Source: Saccharibacillus qingshengii (GTDB lineage: Bacteria; Bacillota; Bacilli; Paenibacillales; Paenibacillaceae). Taken from it: DNA of 64,000 bases. The stretch is taken from positions 89,664 to 153,663 of the forward strand of contig NZ_JAAZWC010000012.1 of assembly GCF_013185195.1 (NCBI RefSeq). Reading direction: 5' to 3'. The position numbers and the translations under genes were made by a program. Positions 50,873-59,768 of the stretch are shown piece after piece. The notes beneath the pieces are model-generated. The model worked only from the letters and a program-made list of their open reading frames with translations. It did not search any database and was not told the DNA's origin. Positions within the stretch are counted from its first letter, which is position 1. Each line of letters begins with the position of its first letter.

Positions 50873-53659
50873 TTAGATCGCTCTAAACTCTACCGTACCC
50901 AGCTGCAGGCCCGGTTTCGTGAATTCGACTTCCAGTTTGTACGTGCCTTTTTCCAGTTCGATCGACACGAGGCGCTGTTTGAGCCAGCGGCCTTGGGTGC
51001 CGTTCATCTGAACGGTCGTCATGATCTTGCCGTTCAGCAGCAGGTTGCAGGCGCTCTGCGACAGCTCCGGCTCCGGCGACATCACATTGACGGCTACGCG
51101 GTATACGCCCGGCTGTTCAACCTTGATGTAGACCGGCGAATCGACGGACGGCTGGATCTCTCCCTGGCCGGACAACGCCTGCGCGCTGTCCAGTTGGATT
51201 ACGCCTGCCGCTTCGAATTTCTCGAACGATTCTTCCGTTTTGCGTTCTCTTGCAAACACCGGCGCGTCCATGATGAACTGGCAGATGTTTTTGGCGCTGC
51301 GCTGAAGTTCGCCGCGGGTAAGCGTACCGTTCTCCAGCGATTCGATCGTGTTGTCGCCCCAGATGTTGGTCTCGGCGCCATAGTTCATCACGACCATGTA
51401 CAGATCGTTTTGCGCGCGGACCATGAAGTTGGTGTTTTTGCGATCCGCTTCGCCGCCGTTGACCGAATCGTTCATGATCGCCCACCAGTCGGTCATAACG
51501 ATCCCTTCAAAGCCCCACTCGCCGCGCAGGATCGTCGTGTTGAGGTCGTAATTCGACGCCGCCCAATGGCCGTTGATCGGATTGTACGAAGTCATGATCG
51601 ATTTCGCTCCGCCTTCGCGGACCGCGATTTCGAAGCCTTTGAGGTAAATCTCGCGCAGGGCGCGTTCGGATACGACCGCGTTCACTTTGCTGCGGTACTG
51701 TTCCTGGTTATTGCAGGCAAAGTGCTTGAGCGTTGCGTTCGAACCGCCTTTGGCAATCCCGCGTACGCAGGCCGCCGCGAATTCGCCCGAGACGATCGGA
51801 TCTTCGGAGAAGTATTCGAAGTTGCGTCCGTTCAGCGGGCTGCGGCGGATATTGAGACCCGGTCCCAGCAGCGTATCCACTTCGTTGAGCACCAGCTCCT
51901 GTCCTTCGAGCACGTACAGCTCTTCGACCAGGTCTTTGTCCCATGTCGCCGCGAGCAGCGTGCCGATCGATACCTGGGTCGCCTGTTGGCCGCTGTCCAT
52001 CCGGATGCCCGAAGGACCGTCCGCCGTACAGGCGACCGGAATGCCGTAGCCGAGCAGCGCATCGCTGACTCCGCCGAATACGGAAGCCGTACCCGGCGTT
52101 GCGAGCGGGCTGCTCATGCCTTCGCCGCGCACGAGTGTCGCCAGCTCATCGTTGCTGAGCTGCGCCACGAAGTCGTCCAGGGAAGCCTGGCCGGCTTTGA
52201 CGTCCTGCAGTTTGATGCCTTTGTCTCCGGTCTCCGCCAGCGATTTCGGCATCCGGTTCTGGATCCGCTGCGCCAGGTCGACACTGCGCGTGGGTACGCT
52301 CTCGCTGCCTAGTTCATACGCGCCGTCTTCCCGGCGTGCGCCCGGCTTGATGCGGTTGAACGCTTCGACCGGTGCCATCGCTTCTTCGAACTGGGCCAGA
52401 ACGCGCAGTTCATTTACGATATAGCCGCCCGAACCGTCTACTTGTACCCCTGTCGTGTGTTTGACGCTTGAGCCGACGTGCAGCAGGTACATTCCTTCTT
52501 CGAGTACGTAAGCATGCGCATGTCCGGTTACGCCCGCATCGTCGTAGGAAGCCAGTTTCTCAACCGGGAATCCGACCGTGATACGCTGCGATTCGCCCGG
52601 TTGGAGCGACTTCGTTTTGCCGAAAGCCACGAGCTTTTTGTACGGCTGGCCGAGTCTGCCCTGAGGCGCTTCCACGTAGACCTGCACCACTTCTTTACCT
52701 TCGAACGTATCGCCCGTGTTCGTCACGGTTACGCCGACTTCGATCCATGCCGCGCCGTCTTTTTGCAGCGTTTTGGCTTCTTCCGATGCCTGGCTGAACG
52801 TGGTGTACGACAGGCCGAAACCGAATTCGTACTGCACTTTTTCCGGTCGAAACGTTTCGAAATACCGGTATCCGACGTAGATATCTTCCTCATACACGCT
52901 TTTGAACTCGCTGCCGTAGTTGCTCGTGGACGGATAATCGTCGATCGAGTAGGCGATGGTATCGGTCAGTTTGCCGCTTGGCGTCACCTCGCCGGACAGT
53001 ACGTCCGCAATGGCATTGCCGCCTTCCATGCCTCCGTGCCATGCGTAGATGACCGCCGCAATCGGATGCTTGTGCGAGGACTCTTTGACCCAGCTCATGT
53101 CCACGATGTTCGATACGTTCAGTACCACGATCGTCTGCTCGAAATGGTTGGTGACCTGCGTGAGCGTATCCAACTCTTCCGGTGTCAGGCGGTAGCTGCC
53201 CGGCGCATCGGCGTTATCCTGGTCTTCGCCGGCCGTCCGGCCGATAACCACGATCGCTTTGGACGACTGCGTGCGCGCGTTCGCGACCAGCTCGTCCGTC
53301 AGAGGCATTTCTTTTTGATGCCACGGTTCCGCCGCCCAACCGCCTCCGCCGTTGTCGAACGGATTTTCTTCGATCCATTTCGTGTATACGGCTGCCAACT
53401 CTTCGTTAACCGCAACCGAAGGTTTGCTGCGCAGTCCGTCCAGCAGGTTCGTCGTATGCGACACATGCACGCTGCCGCCCGATCCCGTACCGCTGCGGTA
53501 ATAGTTAAGCTGCACCCGTCCAAAAATCGCCACGTTCTCGCCATTTCGAATCGGCAGCGCCTGTCCTTCGTTTTGAATCAATACGGCACCTTGTGCGGCT
53601 ACCGTTCTGCTGAATTCCGCAAAGCCTTTCAGAGGTCCTGCACCCATTACTTTATTCAA
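50873..53659 (-). CDS. GH3 beta-glucosidase, reversed domain order
   Basis: Hydrolyses beta-glucosides, probably in the cytoplasm (no signal peptide). The alpha/beta sandwich comes first (about residues 15-230; VAAQGAVLIQNEGQALPI near the start), then a fibronectin-III-like domain (about 260-350), and the TIM barrel last (about 430-800), with LLGPGLNIRRSPLNGRNFEY, the KHFACNNQE motif and nucleophile Asp724 in VMTDWWA. A C-terminal carbohydrate-binding-like module follows. This swapped order is known in some Firmicute GH3 enzymes (for example Ruminococcus albus). The start is TTG at 53659 with GGGAGGG 7 bases upstream; an upstream ATG at 53755 lacks a site. Confidence 0.87.
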   Translation of the reverse strand: MNKVMGAGPLKGFAEFSRTVAAQGAVLIQNEGQALPIRNGENVAIFGRVQLNYYRSGTGSGGSVHVSHTTNLLDGLRSKPSVAVNEELAAVYTKWIEENPFDNGGGGWAAEPWHQKEMPLTDELVANARTQSSKAIVVIGRTAGEDQDNADAPGSYRLTPEELDTLTQVTNHFEQTIVVLNVSNIVDMSWVKESSHKHPIAAVIYAWHGGMEGGNAIADVLSGEVTPSGKLTDTIAYSIDDYPSTSNYGSEFKSVYEEDIYVGYRYFETFRPEKVQYEFGFGLSYTTFSQASEEAKTLQKDGAAWIEVGVTVTNTGDTFEGKEVVQVYVEAPQGRLGQPYKKLVAFGKTKSLQPGESQRITVGFPVEKLASYDDAGVTGHAHAYVLEEGMYLLHVGSSVKHTTGVQVDGSGGYIVNELRVLAQFEEAMAPVEAFNRIKPGARREDGAYELGSESVPTRSVDLAQRIQNRMPKSLAETGDKGIKLQDVKAGQASLDDFVAQLSNDELATLVRGEGMSSPLATPGTASVFGGVSDALLGYGIPVACTADGPSGIRMDSGQQATQVSIGTLLAATWDKDLVEELYVLEGQELVLNEVDTLLGPGLNIRRSPLNGRNFEYFSEDPIVSGEFAAACVRGIAKGGSNATLKHFACNNQEQYRSKVNAVVSERALREIYLKGFEIAVREGGAKSIMTSYNPINGHWAASNYDLNTTILRGEWGFEGIVMTDWWAIMNDSVNGGEADRKNTNFMVRAQNDLYMVVMNYGAETNIWGDNTIESLENGTLTRGELQRSAKNICQFIMDAPVFARERKTEESFEKFEAAGVIQLDSAQALSGQGEIQPSVDSPVYIKVEQPGVYRVAVNVMSPEPELSQSACNLLLNGKIMTTVQMNGTQGRWLKQRLVSIELEKGTYKLEVEFTKPGLQLGTVEFRAI

Positions 53660-53824
53660 AAGCTTTCCCTCCCGATTCTGTGTGAATACTGCCCGTGCAC
53701 GTATGGTCGCGCTTTCCGAAAACCGTTTCGTAAATGCCGGAAATACGCCGCGCATCTTCCTCCACTATAAAGAATGTAGGGGGAGGAAGTAAAGCTTTGC
53801 GCGGAAAAGAAGCGGTGATAGTAC

Positions 53825-53850
53825 AAAAAAGGCAGTCCGCAGACTGCCTT
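53825..53850 (-). terminator. Terminator after the anti-sigma-like fragment
   Basis: AAGGCAGTC / GACTGCCTT stem with a T run on the minus strand. Confidence 0.8.
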
Positions 53851-53864
53851 CGCTATTTGCTCTT

Positions 53865-54254
53865 TCACGGCTCGATCGGAATCGCTTCACCCAGCTCTTT
53901 GTCTTGCGACCCGTCGTAAGGAATCAGGAAATACTTCTCCGCTTCAAGATCGATCTTGGGGAACCGGGAGTACGAATACGAGTCTATCCCTCCCGAGAAA
54001 GCCGACTGGTCGAATTCTTTACCGCTTGCCGACACCAGCAGGAATCCAAAAAACGTATATTTCCTTCCCGGAGGGGCTTCTTTCGTCATTTGTATAAAAA
54101 CGCGGGTCGACAGCGGACTGACCACCACCTTGTCGATCACGATCTGCTGCCCATTGCTCAGAACGACCTTACGGTCCATCTGGACGGTCTTCGTATCGGC
54201 AAGGGTTCTGGATGAAGGATCGAATGCAAATTCTCTTATGGCAACCGCAGCCAA
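53865..54254 (-). pseudogene. C-terminal fragment of a DUF4179/DUF5643-type (anti-sigma-like) protein
   Basis: About 125 codons starting near 54235: FAFDPSSRTLADTKTVQMDR, then KVVVSPLSTRVFIQM and KIDLEAEKYFLIPYD, the pattern I associate with the C-terminal domain of DUF4179 proteins (recognised by pattern, not by search). The N-terminal signal/membrane and sigma-binding parts are absent, and no ribosome site precedes the possible TTG start. The frame runs straight into the antisense of the peptidase gene on the plus strand. I infer a truncated remnant that kept its terminator. Confidence 0.6.
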
Positions 54255-54900
54255 AGAAGATTATGCGCTTACGGTCGAAGCCAGTCAGCAGAGGTTCGTT
54301 CCGGTGGATATCGGTTCGGGTACTTACAGTTATGGGGGAGATCAAGAATGGTGGAAGCCCATCAATCCGACTAAATATGACAGAGGATGCGGACCTGTTG
54401 CAGCAGCCAATTTAACTACTTATCTGGCTAAGATCACTAACCCTTCCGCTTATCGCAACTTATACAGCGGAGTCGCTACTTCCAAAAACGATTTTATGGC
54501 TCACATGGATGTCATGTACAGTTATATCGATCCGGGTGCTTTCGGAGAAACTTCCGTACCCGACTTCGCATCCAGTATCGAGAAATACGCAAAAGACAAA
54601 AACGTAAAGCTTTCCGGCGTTCGCGACAATTCGGCTTTCACTTTAGATAATACCGCCGCCTATATCAAAAAAGGGTTAAGCCTCAATTCTCCAGTCGCAA
54701 CGTTGAATCTCTCCAAATTCACGGATTATATTTATGAATGGCACTGGATGACGATTACAAAGTATTACAGGGACATCAACGATAATCGGTGGATTGCCGT
54801 TTCGACGTGGGGAGACCGTAGAAGCATCAATTACAGAACACACTTCGAAGCTATAACAAGGCTCCAATCCTTCGGAGGCGGATTCATGTATTTTAAATAA
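54238..54900 (+). CDS. C39-like cysteine peptidase domain protein, probably 5'-truncated
   Basis: 220 residues from the first in-frame ATG. The papain-like C39 signature is visible: DRGCGPVAAANLTTYLAKI (catalytic Cys near residue 49), YEWHWMTITKYY (His near 180) and an aspartate/asparagine later (IAVSTWGDRR). Such domains are normally exported, but no signal peptide or good ribosome site remains; the upstream 15 codons belong to the opposite-strand fragment. A lipoprotein gene follows after 12 bases with its own AAGGAGG. The gene may be a remnant or be expressed from a site I do not recognise. Confidence 0.6.
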   Translation: MATAAKEDYALTVEASQQRFVPVDIGSGTYSYGGDQEWWKPINPTKYDRGCGPVAAANLTTYLAKITNPSAYRNLYSGVATSKNDFMAHMDVMYSYIDPGAFGETSVPDFASSIEKYAKDKNVKLSGVRDNSAFTLDNTAAYIKKGLSLNSPVATLNLSKFTDYIYEWHWMTITKYYRDINDNRWIAVSTWGDRRSINYRTHFEAITRLQSFGGGFMYFK

Positions 54901-54912
54901 GGAGGATCGCGT

Positions 54913-55407
54913 ATGCGCCGTTCCTGGATCCAAACCATCGGACTTCTTACATTCATGCTTATCACGATCGCACTAACGACGGGCTGCTCCAAAACAATCG
55001 CGATATCCGGCGAACAAGCAGACGATTTCCACGATCGAATCGAACAGGATTATCCGGCCATCGAAAAAACGACGCTTACCTTCGAGCCTTTGACCTTCCA
55101 CATGACCCATGTCTTAAAAGAGCCGCTTGACGAAAAAGAGAAAGCGAAGCTTTTTGAAGACAGCCGGCGGTTTCTGATGAGCGATCGGTTCGATGAAGAA
55201 ATCATTCAAAGCCCGAAAATCGCCAAGTATTTTTCGAGCGGACATCCGAACTTCGTTGTTGTTTTTCGCACCGAAAATCCCGACTCCATAAGTCGCTTTG
55301 AGCTGCGCGCGAATAACGAAAAAAACGCCGATCCCGTCTACCGTCAGTGGTATTACGCCGAAGATGACGAAGCACTTGGCGAGCCTTATGTTGAAGAAAA
55401 CAAATAA
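54913..55407 (+). CDS. Lipoprotein of unknown function
   Basis: 164 residues with a signal peptide ending in the lipobox LTTGC (Cys25), then a charged, mainly helical/beta mature part with no recognised family. AAGGAGG lies 7 bases before the ATG. It is 12 bases downstream of the C39-like gene and was probably its partner, perhaps an immunity, folding or activity-control lipoprotein (inference). Both are more A/T-rich than their neighbours. A strong terminator follows. Confidence 0.75.
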   Translation: MRRSWIQTIGLLTFMLITIALTTGCSKTIAISGEQADDFHDRIEQDYPAIEKTTLTFEPLTFHMTHVLKEPLDEKEKAKLFEDSRRFLMSDRFDEEIIQSPKIAKYFSSGHPNFVVVFRTENPDSISRFELRANNEKNADPVYRQWYYAEDDEALGEPYVEENK

Positions 55408-55426
55408 CACGTTCGATTACGCATCG

Positions 55427-55463
55427 AAAAGAGCCGTCAGTCGGGACTGAACGGCTCTTTTTA
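55427..55463. terminator. Bidirectional terminator
   Basis: AAAAGAGCCGT / ACGGCTCTTTTT stem with CAGTC / GACTG inside; between convergent genes. Confidence 0.88.
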
Positions 55464-55513
55464 ATGAAATACCTGCCATGATTTCTTCTGAAAAATCGTC
55501 CAGCATGGATATC

Positions 55514-57958
55514 TTATTTCTCCCGCTGCACCAAATAATCCAGCAGATGCTTCAGGAACCGCAGTCGCTCCGGCAGTTCCCGCACCGCGTCCGACGCTTC
55601 GCAGTAGTGATTCCACATTTCCCGCTTCGCCCCGTCAACACCGAGCACGGTTACGAACGTCGAACTGCCGTTAGCCTCGTCCTGCCCCGCAGGCTTGCCG
55701 AGCTGCAGCGCTTCGCCTTCGGCGTCAAGCAGATCGTCCCGGATCTGGAACGCGATGCCCGCATGGTAAGCTAACGTTTCCAGCTGCTTAAGCTGATCCT
55801 GCGGCGCATTCGCCAGCATCGCCGGCATGATGAGGCACGCTTCGAACGCGACTCCCGTCTTGTAAAAACAAATCTCGTTCAGCCGCTCAAGCGTCAGCTT
55901 CTGCCCCCGGGATTTCAGATCGAGCGCCTGTCCCATGCACAGCTCTTCCGCTTTGTGCGCCGAATAATGCATCAGTTCCAGCACCGTCTCCGGCTTGAAT
56001 CCCTGCAGACGCGACTGCTCGCGCACGCCCTGCTGGATCAGCAGCAGTCCGGACAGCTCGGCGGTCGCCCCGTCGTAGCGCATATGCAGCGTCTGCCGGC
56101 CGCGCCGGAGGTCCGCGTCGTCCTGCGAAGGCAGATCGTCGAAGATCAGCGAGGCGGTATGCAGGTACTCCAGCGATTTGAGCAGAGGCCGTACCTGCTG
56201 CCCATCCAGACCGTAGCCTTCCGTCGCCACCAGATGCGCCAGAATCGGCCGTAGTCTTTTGCCGGATCCTGCCAGGCTGTAGTTGGCCGCGTCGATGAGC
56301 GAGTCGCCGACCGCCGGCACGTTCGAGTCGGGCGAGATCGGAAGCGCTGCGTCGATCTGCGCGCGCACCTCGTCCAGCAGCGAGCGGAAACGTTCCCGGT
56401 CTTCGCGGTCTTTCTTCATCTCGGTCAGCATCCGGTCGCGCAGCAGCTTGTCGAAGAACTCGACGTCTTCCGCTTGGCGCACCATCTTCTGGATGACCGC
56501 GTTTAGCGCGGGCATGCCGGGAGTCAGCACCTCCATCAGCTCTTCGTAGCGGGGAATCCCGAGACGCTGGCGCGCTCTCTTCAGGCCGTTGATCGCCCGG
56601 TCCAGCAGCACTTCCCGCGTGTTGGCGTCGCTGCCGTACACGTCGCGGATCAGGTAGGCGATGACGGCCCAATACATCTCGAACGGGCTCTGCAGATCGG
56701 GCCGTTCGCCGCGATGCTTCCAATAATACGTATACGGCGTAACCGCACCCGTTTCCAGATCGTCGAACAGATCCGCGAAGTCGTCAGCCAGCTGGTTATA
56801 GATCCCGTAGTAAAAAGTCCTCCGCTCGAATCCGCCGTCTCCGCCGCCCTGCCCCACCGAACGCGCGATCAGACGGGAGCCGGAAGATTTGAGGATGACC
56901 GGTACGTACAGCTGGCTCGCCGTGTAGGTGCCGTCAGCCAGGCTTTTGTTCCGGTCGACATCCTGCGATTCGAAAAAGACGTAGGCCTGCTCGAAAAAGA
57001 CGCTGCCTCCTTCTCCGGACTGCCGGCCTTTGATGTATTCGAACGCTTCGCCCAGCTCGCTGTGGATATAGCGGATCAGCGCGAAGTTCTCCGCATGGCC
57101 GCTCCCGAACGCGCCGCTCCAGTCGTCCCATACCGGGACCGTTCCGCTCAGCAGAGCGCTGCGGATCAGATCAGAGTAGCGCTTTTTCTCCTCGTCGGTC
57201 AGCAGCTGCGAGTCGAGCAGATCGTCGACGAACGGGTAGGTCAGTCCGTACGAGTACCCGAGCCGAACCGCTTCATCCATACGGCGCGAGCGTTCTGCCT
57301 GCGGCGTCTGGGCATCCATCTCTTCCCGCGCATGCAGCACGACGCCGGCGATGATCTTGAGCAGTTTGCGCTGGGCCTGTTCCGCGTTCATGCCTTCCGG
57401 AATGTTCTCGGATACGCGCTTCATCTTGGCGATCATCCAGATGACCGTGTCCTCGATCTGCTCCTGCTGGCCCCACCGGTACAGCGCAGCCGTATCGAAC
57501 CCGTCTGTCGGCATGCCTTCCTGCGGATCTCCGCCGCTGAGCAGCGAACGTTTGAGGCCTCCCGCTGTCCGGTGGATACGGCTCTGCGTATCGGGATCGT
57601 CCAGCGCACGGCCCAGATCGCGCATATACAGGTACGACACGCTGCGCGCGAGATAGTCGTTCAGCTTGCCGGCGGCATCCATCCACTGGATGTACCGGTT
57701 GTAGTCCTGAGGCTGTGCACTGCTGCGGCTGCCGAACAGACGCGCCGGCCACGGGCGGATATGACTCTTTTTCCACACCTGAAAATCTTCCGTCAGCTCG
57801 GCCGCATAACTTCCGCCTTGTACCCGCTCCGTCAGCTGCTCCAGATATTGTTCCGCCCGCAGCTCTGCCCTTCGATAAGCTTCTTCGGCCCGAATTCCCG
57901 TCACTTCCCGCGCCTCGTTCGGTCCGGCCGGATTTATATTGATGGATGTCAAACTCAT
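55514..57958 (-). CDS. Two-domain class I isoprenoid synthase (IDS-like domain fused to prenyl diphosphate synthase)
   Basis: 814 residues. The C-terminal 270 are a complete prenyl diphosphate synthase: GSGKRLRPILAHLV, first Asp-rich motif DDLPSQDDADLRRGR (Asp607 on), GQALDL, FYKTG and second motif FQIRDDLLD (Asp741). The N-terminal 540 residues form a second alpha-helical isoprenoid-synthase-like domain with GLTYPFVDDLLD (Asp245) and NQLADDFADLFDDLETG (Asp392) but no RLRP motif. Residues around 110-150 and the linker 440-540 are unassigned. The likely role is making a prenyl diphosphate and converting it to a terpene within one protein, as in fungal chimeras; this is inference. ATG 57958 has AAGGGGA 6 bases upstream. 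An aldo/keto reductase gene lies directly upstream. Confidence 0.8.
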   Translation of the reverse strand: MSLTSININPAGPNEAREVTGIRAEEAYRRAELRAEQYLEQLTERVQGGSYAAELTEDFQVWKKSHIRPWPARLFGSRSSAQPQDYNRYIQWMDAAGKLNDYLARSVSYLYMRDLGRALDDPDTQSRIHRTAGGLKRSLLSGGDPQEGMPTDGFDTAALYRWGQQEQIEDTVIWMIAKMKRVSENIPEGMNAEQAQRKLLKIIAGVVLHAREEMDAQTPQAERSRRMDEAVRLGYSYGLTYPFVDDLLDSQLLTDEEKKRYSDLIRSALLSGTVPVWDDWSGAFGSGHAENFALIRYIHSELGEAFEYIKGRQSGEGGSVFFEQAYVFFESQDVDRNKSLADGTYTASQLYVPVILKSSGSRLIARSVGQGGGDGGFERRTFYYGIYNQLADDFADLFDDLETGAVTPYTYYWKHRGERPDLQSPFEMYWAVIAYLIRDVYGSDANTREVLLDRAINGLKRARQRLGIPRYEELMEVLTPGMPALNAVIQKMVRQAEDVEFFDKLLRDRMLTEMKKDREDRERFRSLLDEVRAQIDAALPISPDSNVPAVGDSLIDAANYSLAGSGKRLRPILAHLVATEGYGLDGQQVRPLLKSLEYLHTASLIFDDLPSQDDADLRRGRQTLHMRYDGATAELSGLLLIQQGVREQSRLQGFKPETVLELMHYSAHKAEELCMGQALDLKSRGQKLTLERLNEICFYKTGVAFEACLIMPAMLANAPQDQLKQLETLAYHAGIAFQIRDDLLDAEGEALQLGKPAGQDEANGSSTFVTVLGVDGAKREMWNHYCEASDAVRELPERLRFLKHLLDYLVQREK

Positions 57959-58062
57959 GGTCATTCCCCTTAGGTTTTGTGTCGTGTTAAGAATCGTTAG
58001 GGGTTATACGGGCGGGAAAGGATTGGGTTACGAACCGCGGGAAGGAATGGACAAAAAACCGA

Positions 58063-58911
58063 TCAAAACTCCTCGTACTCCGCCGGATCCTGATTCCACA
58101 ATCTTCTGCCGCCTTGGCTGAACGCCGAGATCGTCTTCATCTGCTCATTCGTCAGCTCGAAATCGAAAAGATCGAGATTCTCCCGCTGGTGTTCGCGCGA
58201 ACCGGCTTTGGGAATCGGCACGGCGCCGAGCTGCGTATGCCAGCGGAGGATGACCTGGGTCGGCGTTTTGCCGTGGGCAGCCGCGATCGCTTGGACCTCG
58301 CTGTCTTCCAGCACGCCGTCCCCTTTGCCGCGGCCGAGCGGGCTCCACGATTCGGTGACGGTGCCGTACTTGGCGTTCGCTTCGCGCTGAACCGCTTGGT
58401 CGAAGTACGGGTGCAGCTCCACCTGATTGAGACTCGGCGCGGCGCCCGTCTCGGCGACGATGCGGTCGAGATGCTCCGGCAGGAAATTGCTTACGCCGAT
58501 CGAACGGACGTAACCGCGCTTCTTCGCTTCGATCAGAGCCTGCCAAGCTTCCACATATTTGCCCTGCTCCGGGTTCGGCCAATGGATGATGTAGAGATCG
58601 AAATAGTCGAGACCCGTACGCAGCAGCGATTCTTCGATCGTTCGCAGCGCTTTGTCGAATTCGTGGTGGCGGCCCGGGAGCTTGGAACAGATCCGCAGCT
58701 GTTCGCGGGGAACGGAAGCTTCGCGCACGGCGCGGCCGACGGCCCCTTCGTTTTCGTAGTTGAACGCCGAATCGATCAGGCGGTAGCCTTCCTCGATACC
58801 GCTTTTGATCGATTCGACCCCGGAAAATCCATTCAGTGAGTACGTGCCGAGTCCGATCGCCGGAAGATCGAGACCGTCGTTCAAGGTGATGACCGGAATA
58901 TTCGTTGACAT
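58063..58911 (-). CDS. Aldo/keto reductase
   Basis: NADPH-dependent reductase of carbonyl compounds, (alpha/beta)8 barrel, cytoplasmic. The catalytic tetrad is visible: Asp in LIDSAFNYENE with Tyr, Lys in CSKLPGRHH, His in YIIHWPNP. SIGVSNF and PIPKAGS mark the cofactor site. Length 282. GAGGAGGG lies 9 bases before the ATG. It is 104 bases upstream of the isoprenoid synthase gene in the same direction, so co-transcription is possible. Substrate unknown. Confidence 0.9.
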   Translation of the reverse strand: MSTNIPVITLNDGLDLPAIGLGTYSLNGFSGVESIKSGIEEGYRLIDSAFNYENEGAVGRAVREASVPREQLRICSKLPGRHHEFDKALRTIEESLLRTGLDYFDLYIIHWPNPEQGKYVEAWQALIEAKKRGYVRSIGVSNFLPEHLDRIVAETGAAPSLNQVELHPYFDQAVQREANAKYGTVTESWSPLGRGKGDGVLEDSEVQAIAAAHGKTPTQVILRWHTQLGAVPIPKAGSREHQRENLDLFDFELTNEQMKTISAFSQGGRRLWNQDPAEYEEF

Positions 58912-58976
58912 GAAAAAGCCCTCCTCTCGTATGATTCTACGATAGCACTTTCGAGTAGCCCGAGCAAAATACGGAG

Positions 58977-59027
58977 TTGACTTTACCGACAAACGCGCTT
59001 ATTATTGGTTCAACGAACGTTTAGTGA
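58977..59027 (+). promoter_or_regulatory. tetR promoter with operator
   Basis: TTGACT (58977-58982), 17 bases, TATTAT (59000-59005), then CAACGAACGTTTAGTGAAA (from 59011) over the start site. The CGAACGTT core recurs upstream of the ABC genes. Confidence 0.75.
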
Positions 59028-59041
59028 AATGAGGAACCGTT

Positions 59042-59686
59042 ATGGAATCGAAACAGCCCGGCAAACGTATGACAAGTCGAGATCTTCAAGCTGTCCATCG
59101 CAGGCAGCAGATCCTCCAGACCGCCAAACAACTTTTTGCGGAAAAAGGGTATCATGCCGTATCGATGCGCGAGCTGAATAAAGCGATCGGCATGGCGGAT
59201 GCCCTAACGTATCACTATTTTCCCGGCGGCAAATTCGAAATTCTGACCACTGTGCTGCAAACGGCGCAGGAAGAACGGATCGGCGGCATCGTTTTGTTTT
59301 TTCAAAAGATTTTTGCCAAAACCGACCTGCCTCTGTTCCCTGTATTAACGGAGCTGATTGTCGGGCTGGCGCAAAAATTGACGGAAGACCAAGCCTACTT
59401 CCAGATTCTGCTTCGCGAGCGCTCTCTGCTGAGCGACGAACAGAAAGAAGCGCTCGACAGCGTCACCCGTCTTCCGTTCGAAGCGATGTCCGATTATCTG
59501 TCGCAGCGCGCGGAGCAGGGCGATATTCGGCACATGGATTTCTCGCTCGCTTCCTCGCAGTTTTTGGCGCATATCGTGTTTACCGTGATCCAGCAGCTGT
59601 TGAGGGGAAACCGCATGGAGCAGGAGGAAGCCGCTGCATTATCGCAATTCTATATGCAGTTGTGGGCCAAACCGATCAACGAATAA
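59042..59686 (+). CDS. TetR/AcrR family transcriptional regulator
   Basis: Dimeric repressor. N-terminal HTH: RRQQILQTAKQLFAEKGYHA followed by MRELNKAIGMADALTYHYF (residues about 20-65); the ligand-binding C-terminal part is divergent. Length 214. GAGGA lies 6 bases before the ATG. The two ABC transporter genes follow in the same direction, and matching operator-like sequences lie before both, so it probably represses itself and the exporter. Confidence 0.9.
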   Translation: MESKQPGKRMTSRDLQAVHRRQQILQTAKQLFAEKGYHAVSMRELNKAIGMADALTYHYFPGGKFEILTTVLQTAQEERIGGIVLFFQKIFAKTDLPLFPVLTELIVGLAQKLTEDQAYFQILLRERSLLSDEQKEALDSVTRLPFEAMSDYLSQRAEQGDIRHMDFSLASSQFLAHIVFTVIQQLLRGNRMEQEEAAALSQFYMQLWAKPINE

Positions 59687-59709
59687 GCGGCACTTCGGTG
59701 CTTCTTTTT

Positions 59710-59740
59710 TTGACAATATCACTCAACGAACGTTCGGTAA
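59710..59740 (+). promoter_or_regulatory. ABC exporter promoter with matching TetR operator
   Basis: A perfect TTGACA (59710-59715) is followed by CAACGAACGTTCGGTAA (59724-59740), which contains the palindrome CGAACGTTCG and matches the site at the tetR promoter. The -10 is not clear. Confidence 0.65.
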
Positions 59741-59768
59741 ACGAAATAAAAAACAAGGAGAGTTGATG

